The notes: generated from the sequence alone by a model not told the origin. A DNA stretch of 37,360 nt from Nitrospira lenta (GCA_945906715.1 CAMDRK010000002.1:1-37360), one strand, 5' to 3'. Positions 15,811 to 26,403 are shown, numbered from the stretch's first letter. Program-made: numbers and translations.

Positions 15811-16683
15811 ATGATCGCGCTGCCAGCGGTCGACATCCGGCGTGCGGTTCGGAAGGGACTCGAAGAAGACCTCGGCCAAGGCGACATCACGACAACGGCG
15901 CTCTTCCCCGAACCGACCCCTGCCAGCGCCAAGATCATCGCCCAACAACCCCTCGTCGTTGCAGGGATGGCAGCGGCCATTCAAACCTTCATTGCAGTCG
16001 ATGCCTCTCTCAAGCTGACTCCATCCAAGCGAGATGGATCCCATGCCAAAACTGGAGATGTGCTATTGCGGATCGAAGGCGATGGGCGATCCATCTTAAT
16101 GGCTGAACGAGTCGCCTTAAACTTTCTCCAACATCTCTCAGGGATCGCCACCCTGACCAATCGCTTCTGCCATGCCGTACATGGCTATCCAGTCAACATT
16201 ATGGATACAAGAAAGACTCTCCCAGGCTGGAGAACTCTTCAGAAATGGGCTGTGTCGCTTGGCGGAGGAACGAACCACCGTACGTCGCTCGGCGATGGCA
16301 TCTTAATCAAGGACAATCATCTGGCCTTGATAAAAAACAAGAAACCGGCTGTCCTTACAGCTTGCCGAATGGCGCAAGCAAAAGCCTCCAAAGACAAGCC
16401 CGTAATTGTCGAAGTGGAATCGTTATCGGAAGTTCGCGACGCCCTGCATGGTAAAGCCGACATTATTCTCCTGGACAATATGACTCCCGCCAGAGTCAAG
16501 CAAGCGGTGAAACTCATCTGCGGCCGCGCGTTAGTAGAAGTCTCCGGAGGCATCACCCTGAAGAACGTGCAAGCGATGGCGGCAGCCGGCCCAGATCGCA
16601 TCTCCATCGGAGCCCTCACCCATTCAGCTCCAGCCGCAACAATCAACCTGGTGCTCGAACCACTGCGCCGGCGTCGCAGTTAG
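15811..16683 (+). CDS. nadC: Nicotinate-nucleotide pyrophosphorylase (carboxylating)
   Basis: A 290-residue enzyme of de novo NAD synthesis, converting quinolinate and PRPP into nicotinate mononucleotide. It shows the N-terminal EEDLGQGDITTTAL, NFLQHLSGIAT, the PRPP-site block MDTRKTLPGWR, GGGTNHRTSLGDGILIKDNH and the C-terminal barrel motifs VEVESLSE, ILLDNM and VEVSGGI. Length is normal for the family. It follows valS after two bases and probably depends on the valS promoter. The MITE-like element starts about 70 bases after its stop. Confidence 0.96.
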   Translation: MIALPAVDIRRAVRKGLEEDLGQGDITTTALFPEPTPASAKIIAQQPLVVAGMAAAIQTFIAVDASLKLTPSKRDGSHAKTGDVLLRIEGDGRSILMAERVALNFLQHLSGIATLTNRFCHAVHGYPVNIMDTRKTLPGWRTLQKWAVSLGGGTNHRTSLGDGILIKDNHLALIKNKKPAVLTACRMAQAKASKDKPVIVEVESLSEVRDALHGKADIILLDNMTPARVKQAVKLICGRALVEVSGGITLKNVQAMAAAGPDRISIGALTHSAPAATINLVLEPLRRRRS

Positions 16684-16753
16684 CAGAAAGACACTTTTGA
16701 TACGCGAGAGCTTTGAGAATCCAAACATGACCCACGACAACAAATCTTTCTCG

Positions 16754-16921
16754 CAGGATGCTCAAAAGACCGTCCAGCGAGGCCGCAGGCGAGTCGAATC
16801 CGGAGGCGTAGCATTTCCACCCACCCAACCCCGAGCTGTCTGAACAGCTCTTTTCCCGGAGGGGTACGTTGAGGATTTTGATGAGCCGAGAACGAAGCTG
16901 GCGGTTTTTTTCAGCATCCTG
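16754..16921. mobile_element. MITE-like inverted-repeat element
   Basis: About 168 bp bounded by imperfect inverted ends: CAGGATGCTCAAAAGACCG on the left and, read from the other side, CAGGATGCTGAAAAAAACCG on the right. The interior has the GCGAGGCCGCAGGC ... CCGGAGGCGTA ... TACGTTGAGG ... GAGCCGAGAACGA series and a perfect hairpin GAGCTGT-CTGA-ACAGCTC (16833-16850) followed by TTTT. It codes for nothing. A relative is at 22810-22911, solo ends at 10480 and 29322. Its right end passes directly into the birA ribosome-binding site. Confidence 0.75.
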
Positions 16922-16931
16922 TTAGGAGCCC

Positions 16932-17771
16932 GTGCAACCCTCGCCGCCACTGACACGAAACACAATCCACAGCACCCTGTCGACCACGTGGCTGGGGCAA
17001 CGGATCGAGCTGTTCGACAGTCTTCCTTCAACGAACCGGGAGGCAACTCAGCTCGCACAGGCAGAAGTGGAACATGGCACGGTTGTCGCCGCCGATAGCC
17101 AGACCGCCGGACGTGGACGGCTTTCCCGAACCTGGTTTTCTCCACCCAGCACCAATCTCTACTGTTCCGTCATCCTCAGGTCAGCACGCCCACCGGAACG
17201 ACTCACAGAATGGCTCTCCTGGTTACCGCTGGTCACAGCGCTGGCCGCAGCCGAAGCAATCGAACAGGTCTCATCCATCCATGTCTCTGTGAAATGGCCC
17301 AACGATCTCCTGATCTCGGAACGGAAAGTCGGCGGAATCCTCTGTGAAAGCGGCACAGGAACGCGGTCAGGCCCCTTCCAGATCATCGGGATCGGCATCA
17401 ACGTCAACGGTGACCATGATGACTGGCCCACTGACCTTCGCGACTCAGCCACGTCGATATGGCAGGAACGGAAGATCGTCGTCGACCGTAACAGGCTGCT
17501 CGCGCAGCTGCTCCTCGAACTCGAACAGTGCCTCGATGAATTGACCCTTCATGGAATCAATCGGCTCGCGTCGGCCTACCATCAGCGCTGCTCGACCATC
17601 GGCCATACCGTACGAGCAACGTTGGGCAATGGAGACATCGTCGTGGGGCTTGCCGAGGGAATCGGCCAGGATGGATCCTTGCGCGTGCAGCCACAGACGA
17701 CTCAGCCTGGCTCAGCATCGCCGGAGGTTATCCACTTGCGTGTAGCCGACATCATCCACGTGAGAACATAA
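16932..17771 (+). CDS. birA: Biotin-[acetyl-CoA-carboxylase] ligase
   Basis: A 279-residue biotin protein ligase that activates biotin with ATP and attaches it to the carboxylase BCCP subunit. Motifs: DSLPSTNREATQLA, the biotinyl-AMP loop AADSQTAGRGRLSRTWFSPP, VKWPNDLLISERKVGGILCE and GIGINVN. There is no N-terminal helix-turn-helix, so it is the monofunctional type that does not repress transcription. The start is GTG behind TTAGGAG, itself flush with the end of the MITE-like element. coaX follows after a nonamer repeat; birA-coaX neighbours are common in bacteria. Confidence 0.94.
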   Translation: MQPSPPLTRNTIHSTLSTTWLGQRIELFDSLPSTNREATQLAQAEVEHGTVVAADSQTAGRGRLSRTWFSPPSTNLYCSVILRSARPPERLTEWLSWLPLVTALAAAEAIEQVSSIHVSVKWPNDLLISERKVGGILCESGTGTRSGPFQIIGIGINVNGDHDDWPTDLRDSATSIWQERKIVVDRNRLLAQLLLELEQCLDELTLHGINRLASAYHQRCSTIGHTVRATLGNGDIVVGLAEGIGQDGSLRVQPQTTQPGSASPEVIHLRVADIIHVRT

Positions 17772-17781
17772 ACAGAGTGTT

Positions 17782-17860
17782 CTTTTGGTTTGTTTGGTCT
17801 ATTTGGTTTGTTTGGTTGCACTAGACTAACCAGACAAACGAAACAAACTAGATAACCCAG
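17782..17860. repeat. Nonamer hairpin repeat, locus 6
   Basis: T-rich variant: left arm GGTTTGTTT/GGTCTATTT units at 17784-17817, right arm AACCAGACA/AACGAAACA units at 17827-17858. It lies between birA and coaX. Confidence 0.9.
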
Positions 17861-17906
17861 ATTGTCTGCTGGCCAAATCACCCAACCAAACCGTACAATA
17901 GATTCC

Positions 17907-18698
17907 ATGCTTCTCGTCGTCGATATCGGCAACACCAACATTGTCTGGGGCGTCTATGACGACCACACCCTCGCAGCCCACTGGCGAATAGCCACAGATG
18001 TGAAAAAAACATCGGACGAGTACGGCATTCTCTTTAGCAATCTCCTGACCGCGGCAGAGATCCCCCCAAAACGTCTCACCGGCGCCATCATCTCCAGCGT
18101 CGTACCGACATTGACCGGAACCATCGAAAATATGCTCGAACAATATTTTCACCAGCATCCGATGATCGTCACCTCGGATACGGACACGGGACTTCGACTC
18201 CGTTACGACAATCCAAAAGAAATCGGCAGCGACCGACTGGTGAACGCCGCAGCTGCGTATCATAAATATCTACGCGATCTCATCGTCGTCGATTTCGGCA
18301 CCGCCACGACCTTTTGCGCCATCACAGCAGACGGCGACTACCTCGGAGGCGTCATCGCCCCAGGCCTCGGGATCTCGGCAGAAGCCCTATTCACACGAGC
18401 CGCCAAACTGGCCAAGGTGGAATTGATCAGGCCTAAGACCGTGATCGGTACCGACACGGCCGGCAGTATTCAATCCGGCCTGTTATTCGGGTATGCAGGA
18501 CTGGTAGATACAGTCGTCCGGCGAATGGAACAGGAATTCGGACGCTCATGCTATGTCATCGGTACCGGAGGACTCAGCTCCATCCTGGCAGCAGAAACGA
18601 CGTCCATTCAAAAAATTGAACCACTCTTGACGTTAGAAGGTCTTGAGCTTCTCTACAGACGAACGAAGGGTCTTCCTCCTCCCACTATGCAGGTCTAA
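17907..18698 (+). CDS. coaX: Type III pantothenate kinase
   Basis: A 263-residue ASKHA-fold kinase that phosphorylates pantothenate, the first step of CoA synthesis. Motifs: N-terminal MLLVVDIGNTNIVWGVYD, the central GSDRLVNAAAAYHKY, VVDFGTATTFCAI with DGDYLGGVIAPGLGIS, and VIGTGGLSSILA. I use the ATG at 17907 because it gives the canonical N-terminus; the ATG at 17862 adds 15 unrelated residues. No other CoA gene is adjacent except birA, which shares the cofactor theme. Confidence 0.95.
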   Translation: MLLVVDIGNTNIVWGVYDDHTLAAHWRIATDVKKTSDEYGILFSNLLTAAEIPPKRLTGAIISSVVPTLTGTIENMLEQYFHQHPMIVTSDTDTGLRLRYDNPKEIGSDRLVNAAAAYHKYLRDLIVVDFGTATTFCAITADGDYLGGVIAPGLGISAEALFTRAAKLAKVELIRPKTVIGTDTAGSIQSGLLFGYAGLVDTVVRRMEQEFGRSCYVIGTGGLSSILAAETTSIQKIEPLLTLEGLELLYRRTKGLPPPTMQV

Positions 18699-18738
18699 CC
18701 CGCGTCATTCACGAAGGCTTCAAATGCAATCGCAAATG

Positions 18739-18897
18739 TTCAGGCGAGAGGCCAGGGGCTAGAGGTTATATCGTGAGACGTGAAACGTGAGACGTGAAAC
18801 GTGAGACGTGAAACGTGAGACGTTAAGCGATTCCCGCTCGACCCCCTCACGCCTTACCCTTTACGCCTTACGTCCCCATTGCCCCTCGCCTGGCTTC
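18739..18897. repeat. Heptamer hairpin repeat, GTGAGRC type, long version
   Basis: Eight left-arm units at 18773-18828 alternating GTGAGAC and GTGAAAC and ending in GTTAAGC, then CCCGCTCGACCCC, a right arm with ACGCCTT/ACCCTTT units, and outer arms (GCGAGAGGC ... GCCCCTCGCC). It is the expanded sibling of 11231-11352. Confidence 0.93.
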
Positions 18898-18940
18898 CAA
18901 AGCGGTTTCGTCGTACAAGTAATTAATTTTTCTGGGCCGG

Positions 18941-18968
18941 TTGACTTTATAGGCCCTATGGCTATCTC
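18941..18968 (+). promoter_or_regulatory. Possible promoter of the grpE-dnaK-dnaJ operon
   Basis: TTGACT at 18941-18946 and TATCTC at 18963-18968 with 16 bases between, about 22 bases before the grpE ATG. It looks more sigma-70-like than sigma-32-like. I see no CIRCE element (TTAGCACTC inverted repeat) in the grpE leader. Confidence 0.3.
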
Positions 18969-18990
18969 CTGACGGACAGAGGAGTCTTGG

Positions 18991-19593
18991 ATGCCTGAAG
19001 AACACAAGAACACGAATACAATCGGGAACTTGGACACTCCATCGCCCGGCGATTGCACCCCCACTGAGGACACAGGTTTGATTGAAGCACTTCAGCTGGC
19101 ACTTACAGCAAAAGCTGAAGAGGCAAAGAGCTTGAACGACAAATATCTCAGACTTGCCGCCGAGTTCGATAACTATAAGCGATTGATCCAGCGCGACCAG
19201 CGCGACCAGATCCGATTCGGCAATGAGCCATTGCTCAAAGAGCTTTTACCGGTTGTCGATAATCTCGAACGGGCCATCAAGGCCTCGCGCGAGGGCGGGC
19301 ATAACGAGGCTCTCATCCAGGGAGTAGATCTCACCCTCAAGCAATTGACGGGCGCCCTGACGCGATTTCATGTCACACCCGTCCAAACGATCGGTCAGCC
19401 GTTCGATCCCGCCACGCATCAGGCGGTCGTATCCATCGCGTCGGAGAAGGTTCCAGCGCAGCATGTGCTGGACGAGCTTCAGAGAGGCTATCTCTTGCAT
19501 GATCGTATCTTGAGAGCGGCCATGGTGAGCGTGTCCACCGGACAGACAGAGGGTGGCGCGACAGGAACAGACAGTACGATTCGTCCATCGTAA
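18991..19593 (+). CDS. grpE: Nucleotide exchange factor GrpE
   Basis: A 200-residue co-chaperone that releases ADP from DnaK. It has an acidic, unstructured N-terminus, a long helix (LIEALQLALTAKAEEAKSLN, then KYLRLAAEFDNYKR), and the C-terminal beta domain with GVDLTLKQL, PFDPATHQAV and GYLLHDRILRAAMVSV. A small internal duplication (QRDQRDQ) is visible. RBS AGAGGAG precedes the ATG. It opens the operon with dnaK 40 bases downstream. hrcA, often upstream of grpE, is not in this window; coaX takes that place. Confidence 0.95.
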   Translation: MPEEHKNTNTIGNLDTPSPGDCTPTEDTGLIEALQLALTAKAEEAKSLNDKYLRLAAEFDNYKRLIQRDQRDQIRFGNEPLLKELLPVVDNLERAIKASREGGHNEALIQGVDLTLKQLTGALTRFHVTPVQTIGQPFDPATHQAVVSIASEKVPAQHVLDELQRGYLLHDRILRAAMVSVSTGQTEGGATGTDSTIRPS

Positions 19594-19633
19594 TTTTTAT
19601 CAAAGCCAGACCTAGTGAGGAAGGAGTAGACAC

Positions 19634-21559
<1,926 letters not shown>

Positions 21560-21576
21560 GTTAGAATACCCTCAGT

Positions 21577-21612
21577 AAGACCGAGCTTCACCGATATAGG
21601 GGGCTCGGTCTT
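21577..21612 (+). promoter_or_regulatory. Perfect hairpin between dnaK and dnaJ
   Basis: AAGACCGAGC (21577-21586) pairs perfectly with GCTCGGTCTT (21603-21612) over a 16-base loop. The following TGCTGCTCTTT is not a proper T run. It could attenuate transcription into dnaJ or protect the upstream grpE-dnaK message from 3' decay, giving more DnaK than DnaJ. Confidence 0.6.
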
Positions 21613-21642
21613 GCTGCTCTTTCACCGTGAGAGACGGCCCCC

Positions 21643-22758
21643 GTGTCCAAGCCCAACTACTACGAAACTTTAGGTGTCGAGCGAACCGCGTCCGAGGACG
21701 AGCTCAAGAAGGCCTATCGAAAGATGGCCCGCCAACACCATCCTGATCTTCAAACGGGAGAGGCGCAGAAGAAAGCCTCTGAAGAAAAGTTCAAAGAAGT
21801 CAATGAAGCCTACGAGACCCTGAGCGATCAGGACAAGCGCAAACGTTACGACATGTTCGGCCACACCGGAACCCAACAGGGCCCCGGACCAGATGGCTTC
21901 GGCTTTGGTGGAAGCGGCTTCGGCGACGCCTTCAACGACATTTTCGAGGACTTTTTCGGAGGCCAGCGAGGCGGCAATCGCGCAGAGCGCGGCAACGACC
22001 TCCAATACAACCTGGAACTGACTTTCGAAGAAGCCGTCTACGGGAAAGAGGCCAAACTCAAAATCCCTCGCTGGGAAATATGCACTGACTGCAAAGGGAC
22101 CGGCGCCAAGAGCGCGGCATCGGTCAAGACCTGCCCCAGTTGCAAAGGGGCCGGACAGATGAGGTTCCAGCAGGGGTTCTTCAGTATCTCCCGTCCTTGC
22201 GGCCAATGCGAGGGAGCGGGACGAATCGTCACAGAGCCCTGCTCGGCCTGCCAGGGCCGCCAACGCACCTACCGAGAACGGACCATCGCCGTGCATATTC
22301 CGGCCGGCATCGAGTCAGGCATGCGTCTGCGCCTCTCGAACGAAGGGGAGCACGGAACCAACGCAGGCCCGCCGGGCGACCTCTATGTGGCAATTACCGT
22401 CAAGCCGCACCAGCTCTTTCAGCGCCAGGGACAGGATATCCTCTGTGACGTCCCGATCCAATTCGTCACAGCCGTACTCGGAGGAAAGATCGAGGTTCCC
22501 ACGCTGAAAGGCAATACGATCATCAAGATTCCTGCCGGCACGCAACAGGATAAAACTCTGCGCATCAAAGGCCTGGGCGTTCCCAGCCTCAAGAACCAGA
22601 GTACCGGCGATCAGGTATTTGTCATTAAGATTCAGATTCCAACCAAACTGACCGCTCGTCAGAAAGAATTGCTCAAAGAATTTGCCAAAGAGAGCGGCAT
22701 GTTGATGGAAGAGGACAGCGACGGATTCTTTGACAAGATGAAAACCTTCTTCGAATAA
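21643..22758 (+). CDS. dnaJ: Chaperone DnaJ (Hsp40)
   Basis: A 371-residue type I J-protein that delivers substrates to DnaK and stimulates its ATPase. It has an N-terminal J domain with the HPD motif (QHHPDLQTG), a Gly/Phe-rich region (GFGFGGSGFGDAF), and four zinc-binding CxxC repeats (CTDCKGTG, CPSCKGAG, CGQCEGAG, CSACQGRQ; the last deviates from CxxCxGxG). Two beta-rich client-binding domains follow. It starts with GTG. It is the third gene of the operon and is followed by a MITE-like element and rsmE. Confidence 0.97.
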   Translation: MSKPNYYETLGVERTASEDELKKAYRKMARQHHPDLQTGEAQKKASEEKFKEVNEAYETLSDQDKRKRYDMFGHTGTQQGPGPDGFGFGGSGFGDAFNDIFEDFFGGQRGGNRAERGNDLQYNLELTFEEAVYGKEAKLKIPRWEICTDCKGTGAKSAASVKTCPSCKGAGQMRFQQGFFSISRPCGQCEGAGRIVTEPCSACQGRQRTYRERTIAVHIPAGIESGMRLRLSNEGEHGTNAGPPGDLYVAITVKPHQLFQRQGQDILCDVPIQFVTAVLGGKIEVPTLKGNTIIKIPAGTQQDKTLRIKGLGVPSLKNQSTGDQVFVIKIQIPTKLTARQKELLKEFAKESGMLMEEDSDGFFDKMKTFFE

Positions 22759-22809
22759 CAATGGCGAGCTGGAGTCTGTCCAAGTAATCTTCGGTACGAG
22801 GCAAAGGAG

Positions 22810-22911
22810 CTGCAGGTAGATGCGAGGCCGCAGGCTCGAAAAAACCGGAGGCGTATTCACTGGAATACGTTGAGGCTTTTCTCGAGCCGAGAACGACGCA
22901 GATGCTTGCAG
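22810..22911. mobile_element. Short MITE-like element, relative of 16754-16921
   Basis: It shares the core series GCGAGGCCGCAGGC, CCGGAGGCGTA, TACGTTGAGG and GAGCCGAGAACGA with the element at 16754. Its ends (CTGCAGGTAGATGCG / CGCAGATGCTTGCAG) are imperfect inverted repeats. The centre is a hairpin CGTATTC-ACT-GGAATACG. It lies between dnaJ and rsmE and creates a spurious ATG at 22902 in the rsmE frame. Confidence 0.7.
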
Positions 22912-22928
22912 ATCGTTTGCCGCAGCCT

Positions 22929-23672
22929 ATGTCTACATTCTTCGTCAACTCTGACGCCATCACTCCACCCACGATCTGCATGACCGGTGATCTTCTCCAT
23001 CATCTTCGTGATAGTCTCCGCTTGCGCCCAGGAGACGCTCTCATACTCAACGACGGATGCGGAACCCGCTATCGCGTGGAAGTGACCCACGTCACCCCAC
23101 AGGCCATCGACAGCCGCATCATCGACCGACAGACCGAACCGGCGCATAGAACCCCACCGATCGTGCTCGGCCAGGCTTTGATCAAAGGCGACAAGATGGA
23201 CTGGGTCATTCAGAAGTCCACAGAACTCGGCGTTGCGACCATCCTGCCCATTCACAGCACACACAGCGTCATCAAGCCCAACCCTGAACGATCGGAACAT
23301 CAACGGTCCAGATGGGAGCGCATTGCGCGAGACGCGGCGCAACAGTCCGAACGATGGACGCTTCCCACTATCGCAGACCCGGTAAGCCTCGCAGAAATCT
23401 GCCGACGATATGCTACGGCGCCGCTAAAAGGCCTGTTCGCAGAGCGCTCCAACGGCTCCTCTCTCGCAACCATCCCATTGCCGGCAGATCGTCAGCAACC
23501 GATTATCTTGTTGATTGGGCCTGAAGGAGGATGGGCACCGGACGAGCAACGTCTTGCACAGGAGCAGGGTTTCCTCCCGCTCACCCTCGGACCACGAATC
23601 TTGCGAGCCGAGACTGCAGCGATCGCCGCGCTCAGCATTCTCCAGTCAAGGCTCGATCAGATGGAAAACTGA
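22929..23672 (+). CDS. rsmE: 16S rRNA m3U1498 methyltransferase
   Basis: A 247-residue SPOUT-class methyltransferase that methylates U1498 of 16S rRNA. The N-terminal PUA-like domain is followed by the knot motifs: LIKGDKMDWVIQKSTELGV, RSRWERIARDAAQQSERW, LLIGPEGGWAPDE and LTLGPRILRAETAAIAALS. Start chosen at MSTFFVNSD (22929), since the nine preceding residues come from the repeat element. Downstream of dnaJ is a common location for rsmE. A heptamer repeat begins a few bases after the stop. Confidence 0.95.
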   Translation: MSTFFVNSDAITPPTICMTGDLLHHLRDSLRLRPGDALILNDGCGTRYRVEVTHVTPQAIDSRIIDRQTEPAHRTPPIVLGQALIKGDKMDWVIQKSTELGVATILPIHSTHSVIKPNPERSEHQRSRWERIARDAAQQSERWTLPTIADPVSLAEICRRYATAPLKGLFAERSNGSSLATIPLPADRQQPIILLIGPEGGWAPDEQRLAQEQGFLPLTLGPRILRAETAAIAALSILQSRLDQMEN

Positions 23673-23677
23673 TTTTG

Positions 23678-23742
23678 AGTTCGAGGTTCTATGTTCGAGG
23701 TTTCAAGAAAACTTTGAACTTCGAACCTCGAACTTCGAACCG
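23678..23742. repeat. Heptamer hairpin repeat, TTCGAGG type
   Basis: Left units TTCGAGG, TTCTATG, TTCGAGG, TTTCAAG; right units TGAACTT, CGAACCT, CGAACTT. The arms could pair almost throughout. It is located between the converging rsmE and Ycf48-like genes. Confidence 0.9.
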
Positions 23743-23746
23743 CTTA

Positions 23747-24715
23747 TCAGCGCCCGAGACTCAGATGAACGATCGTCCCTTTTCCCCCGCTGGCCCAGCC
23801 CTCCGACCTAGTAGGGAACGAAAGGCCGAATAACGAGGCCTTTGCGATTGCACCCTGCTCAGTCCAGGTAAAACCGCTGTCAGTGCTCCGATAGACCATA
23901 CCCCGTTCCCCCACAATCCATCCGGTCTGGGGATCGGTAAAACGCACTTTCAAGAGATCTGTCAGCTTCGTACAGGTGCTGGTGCAGGGCAACGTGCGAT
24001 CGATCCATTGAAGGCCGCCATTGCTTGTCTGAAAGATGGCTCCGGCGTTTCCAACGGCCCATCCAGTCGACGTATCGGAAAAAAACACATCGAACAACGT
24101 GACAGCCCCCTGAGTCTCCTGAGGAGTCCAGGTGATTCCGCCGTCGTCCGTCATCAAGACAGTCCCTACTGCCCCAACCACCGTCCCGTGCTGTGCGGTA
24201 AGAAATTGAATGCCGTAGAGCGCTGCGCTCGTCTTGCTCGCTTGATCGACCCAGTGCAGTCCACCATCCTTCGTATGGAGAATGGTTCCGTTGCCACCGA
24301 CCACCCACCCCTCGCTGGGCGACACAAACGAGAGACCGTAGAACGCGACCTGGGTATCGGCGAGTTGTGAGGACCAGGTCTCTCCCCCATCTTGGCTCCT
24401 ACGAATCGTCCCATTGGCTCCAATAGCCCACCCCAGCTTCTCATTGAGAAAGAATACTCCCGAGAGGCTTGCAGTGGTGCCACTGACGACCATCTTCCAC
24501 TTCTTCCCGCCATCGATCGTCTTCACAATGGTACCGCCGGACCCCACCGCCCAGCCCAGCAGAGGCGTATGAAAATAGAGCCCCATCAGGATAGCTTCCG
24601 TATGGCTCACTTGAGGGGTAATCGTCAGAGGAGAGTCAGCAGGCCAGGAAGGAGTGATGCATAGCTGCGCTGCCAGCGCCGCGACCGCAAGGTATCCAGG
24701 CAATCCGTATCTCAC
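23747..24715 (-). CDS. Exported Ycf48/BNR-repeat beta-propeller protein
   Basis: A 322-residue protein. A signal peptide (MRYGLPGYLAVAALAAQL..., likely cut near SWPA-DS) precedes about six repeats of the Ycf48/PSII-BNR type, each with a G-W-A-V-G-x-x-G-T-I core followed by a DGGxxW segment (GWAVGSGGTIVKTIDGG; GWAIGANGTIRRSQDGG; GWVVGGNGTILHTKDGG; GWAVGNAGAIFQTSNGG). This predicts a periplasmic beta-propeller that may help assemble a membrane complex or bind a ligand; photosynthesis is not implied. The start is a GTG that overlaps the TGA of the upstream IPT gene (GTGA), so the two are translationally coupled. Confidence 0.88.
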   Translation of the reverse strand: MRYGLPGYLAVAALAAQLCITPSWPADSPLTITPQVSHTEAILMGLYFHTPLLGWAVGSGGTIVKTIDGGKKWKMVVSGTTASLSGVFFLNEKLGWAIGANGTIRRSQDGGETWSSQLADTQVAFYGLSFVSPSEGWVVGGNGTILHTKDGGLHWVDQASKTSAALYGIQFLTAQHGTVVGAVGTVLMTDDGGITWTPQETQGAVTLFDVFFSDTSTGWAVGNAGAIFQTSNGGLQWIDRTLPCTSTCTKLTDLLKVRFTDPQTGWIVGERGMVYRSTDSGFTWTEQGAIAKASLFGLSFPTRSEGWASGGKGTIVHLSLGR

Positions 24716-26403
24716 TGGGCAGTATCGGCGTCGGGGCGAATGCTTTTGAAGTAGCCTTGATCAGGCATACCCTTGGCAAGAATGGTAAACGTGCCCGCTT
24801 CCAACGTCAGCCACTTCTTCGGAGTGCAACAAGTATCGTCTGGCTGGACATCCCAGGAGCCGCGCCGCACGATCAGCGGTCCCGTCGCGAGCTCGTTAAA
24901 GAATTCATTGCGCTTCCCAATACCATAGAGATTCCGATGGGGCACTCGCACAACGATCTCCGTATCCGTCCAGGACATCACCTGCGCCGCGACATTGCTG
25001 AACAGCACTTCCGTACGCGAGACATTCTCGTCCATCTCGATCTCCCGTCGCTTGTAGGCCCCCTGGTTGAGGCCTAAGTAGGCATGCTCGGCTGTTTTCA
25101 AAAACACGCCGAAGCCAGACCCTTTAATGGTGATCAGCTCATCGAGCCCGCCCGATTGCGGACTGAAGGAGTCGATCTTCGGCGTCACGAGGGTAAAGAC
25201 CCCCGCCTCAGTCTTGAGAGTCTCCTTCGTCGCACAGCAGGAGCCATCCGGATTGGGCTTCGTCGCGCCTCGATAGATCACGACCGGTCCGCTCTTTGCG
25301 CTGAAGGGTACCCACACATCGATGCGATCGTCTTGCCAACGATAGATGACAGCGCGGACCCCTCCGATATCGACTCGATTCTCACCCGTATTGAAATCGG
25401 TAAAGGCGTAGGGAGTCGCTCCACTTTCCGAATAGAATCCGAAATGTTCACCGCTGATTCTGAGCAGCGTACCGATGGGAGCCGCAGGAGGAATCATCGC
25501 CGTCGCCTTTGGCACATGAACCGCAAAAGTCCCGACCATTCGCTCACGCCCTTGCATCGTCAGAACGATCGGTCCGGTCTCCGCATCCATCGGAAGATGT
25601 ACGACGATGGCGCTCTCCGACCACTGGGCAATGGTGGCAGGGTGGCCACCGAACGTCACCTTGTCACCGGCTCCCTTCTCAGAACCGAAGCCTTGGCCAA
25701 AAAAAACGACCTTCGTGCCGACCGGCCCGCTCACCGGATCGACGCGAATGCTCGGAATCAATTTCAGCGGCACAGCGTTACTCACTGTGTACTGGACCGG
25801 TGCGCAACAAGACCCGTCCGGCAAGGGATCGGACGATGCCAATCGAACCATCACATCCCCCGATGCGGCATTCGCAGGAACCTCGACTTCGATAATGTCG
25901 TCTTTCCAGCGACGCGGCCTGACGAGTACGCCCCCGATCATTACATCGTTGACGCCGAACATCGTATTGGGATCGCGAGAACCAGCCGTGACGCCAAAAT
26001 GCGATCCAGCAATCTGCACCGTATGACCTGCCTGGATCTCTGTCGGCGTTACTGAAGTAATCGTCGGCTGAACCACTGTCAATGTCCCGACAACCATCTT
26101 CTTCTTCCCAGCCATGATTTCAACGGGACCGGATTGCGCTTGAAATGGAACCTTCACCTCGATCAAGTCTGACTCCCACCGCTGAATCAACGCAGGGAAC
26201 CCACCCACAGTCACGCGATTGACCTGCACGGATTTAAATGCCCCGAACCCCTTCCCACCGATTGATACAGTAGCGCCCGGTACCGTCGTTGCCGGATGAA
26301 GCTCGAGCGCAGAAGGAGTGGCCGCAAGCACCACGGCGCTCAAACTGGCCCACAACGATAGCGTACCCACGCCGGTTATAAATGCATTCTTTATCTGGTT
26401 CAT
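24712..26403 (-). CDS. Exported IPT/TIG-repeat protein
   Basis: A protein of about 563 residues when started at 26403 (MNQIKNAFITG); an upstream in-frame ATG at 26430 adds nine residues that are pure nonamer-repeat translation (MNQIDQINQ). A signal peptide (ITGVGTLSLWASLSAVVLAA) is followed by five IPT/TIG immunoglobulin-like domains, each opening with a P..G..G..V.I.G..FG pattern and containing a W..D.I.V.VP strand. Domains 2, 4 and 5 carry an insertion with a vicinal cysteine pair (PLPDGSCCA, PNPDGSCCA, QPDDTCCT). It is probably a periplasmic or surface binding protein. It shares a four-base overlap with the Ycf48-like gene, suggesting that both act together. Confidence 0.85.
   Translation of the reverse strand: MNQIKNAFITGVGTLSLWASLSAVVLAATPSALELHPATTVPGATVSIGGKGFGAFKSVQVNRVTVGGFPALIQRWESDLIEVKVPFQAQSGPVEIMAGKKKMVVGTLTVVQPTITSVTPTEIQAGHTVQIAGSHFGVTAGSRDPNTMFGVNDVMIGGVLVRPRRWKDDIIEVEVPANAASGDVMVRLASSDPLPDGSCCAPVQYTVSNAVPLKLIPSIRVDPVSGPVGTKVVFFGQGFGSEKGAGDKVTFGGHPATIAQWSESAIVVHLPMDAETGPIVLTMQGRERMVGTFAVHVPKATAMIPPAAPIGTLLRISGEHFGFYSESGATPYAFTDFNTGENRVDIGGVRAVIYRWQDDRIDVWVPFSAKSGPVVIYRGATKPNPDGSCCATKETLKTEAGVFTLVTPKIDSFSPQSGGLDELITIKGSGFGVFLKTAEHAYLGLNQGAYKRREIEMDENVSRTEVLFSNVAAQVMSWTDTEIVVRVPHRNLYGIGKRNEFFNELATGPLIVRRGSWDVQPDDTCCTPKKWLTLEAGTFTILAKGMPDQGYFKSIRPDADTAQ

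Noticed and set aside
25084-26055. 323-residue plus-strand frame opposite the IPT gene
   Set aside because: Arg/His-rich shadow of the IPT coding strand without family features.
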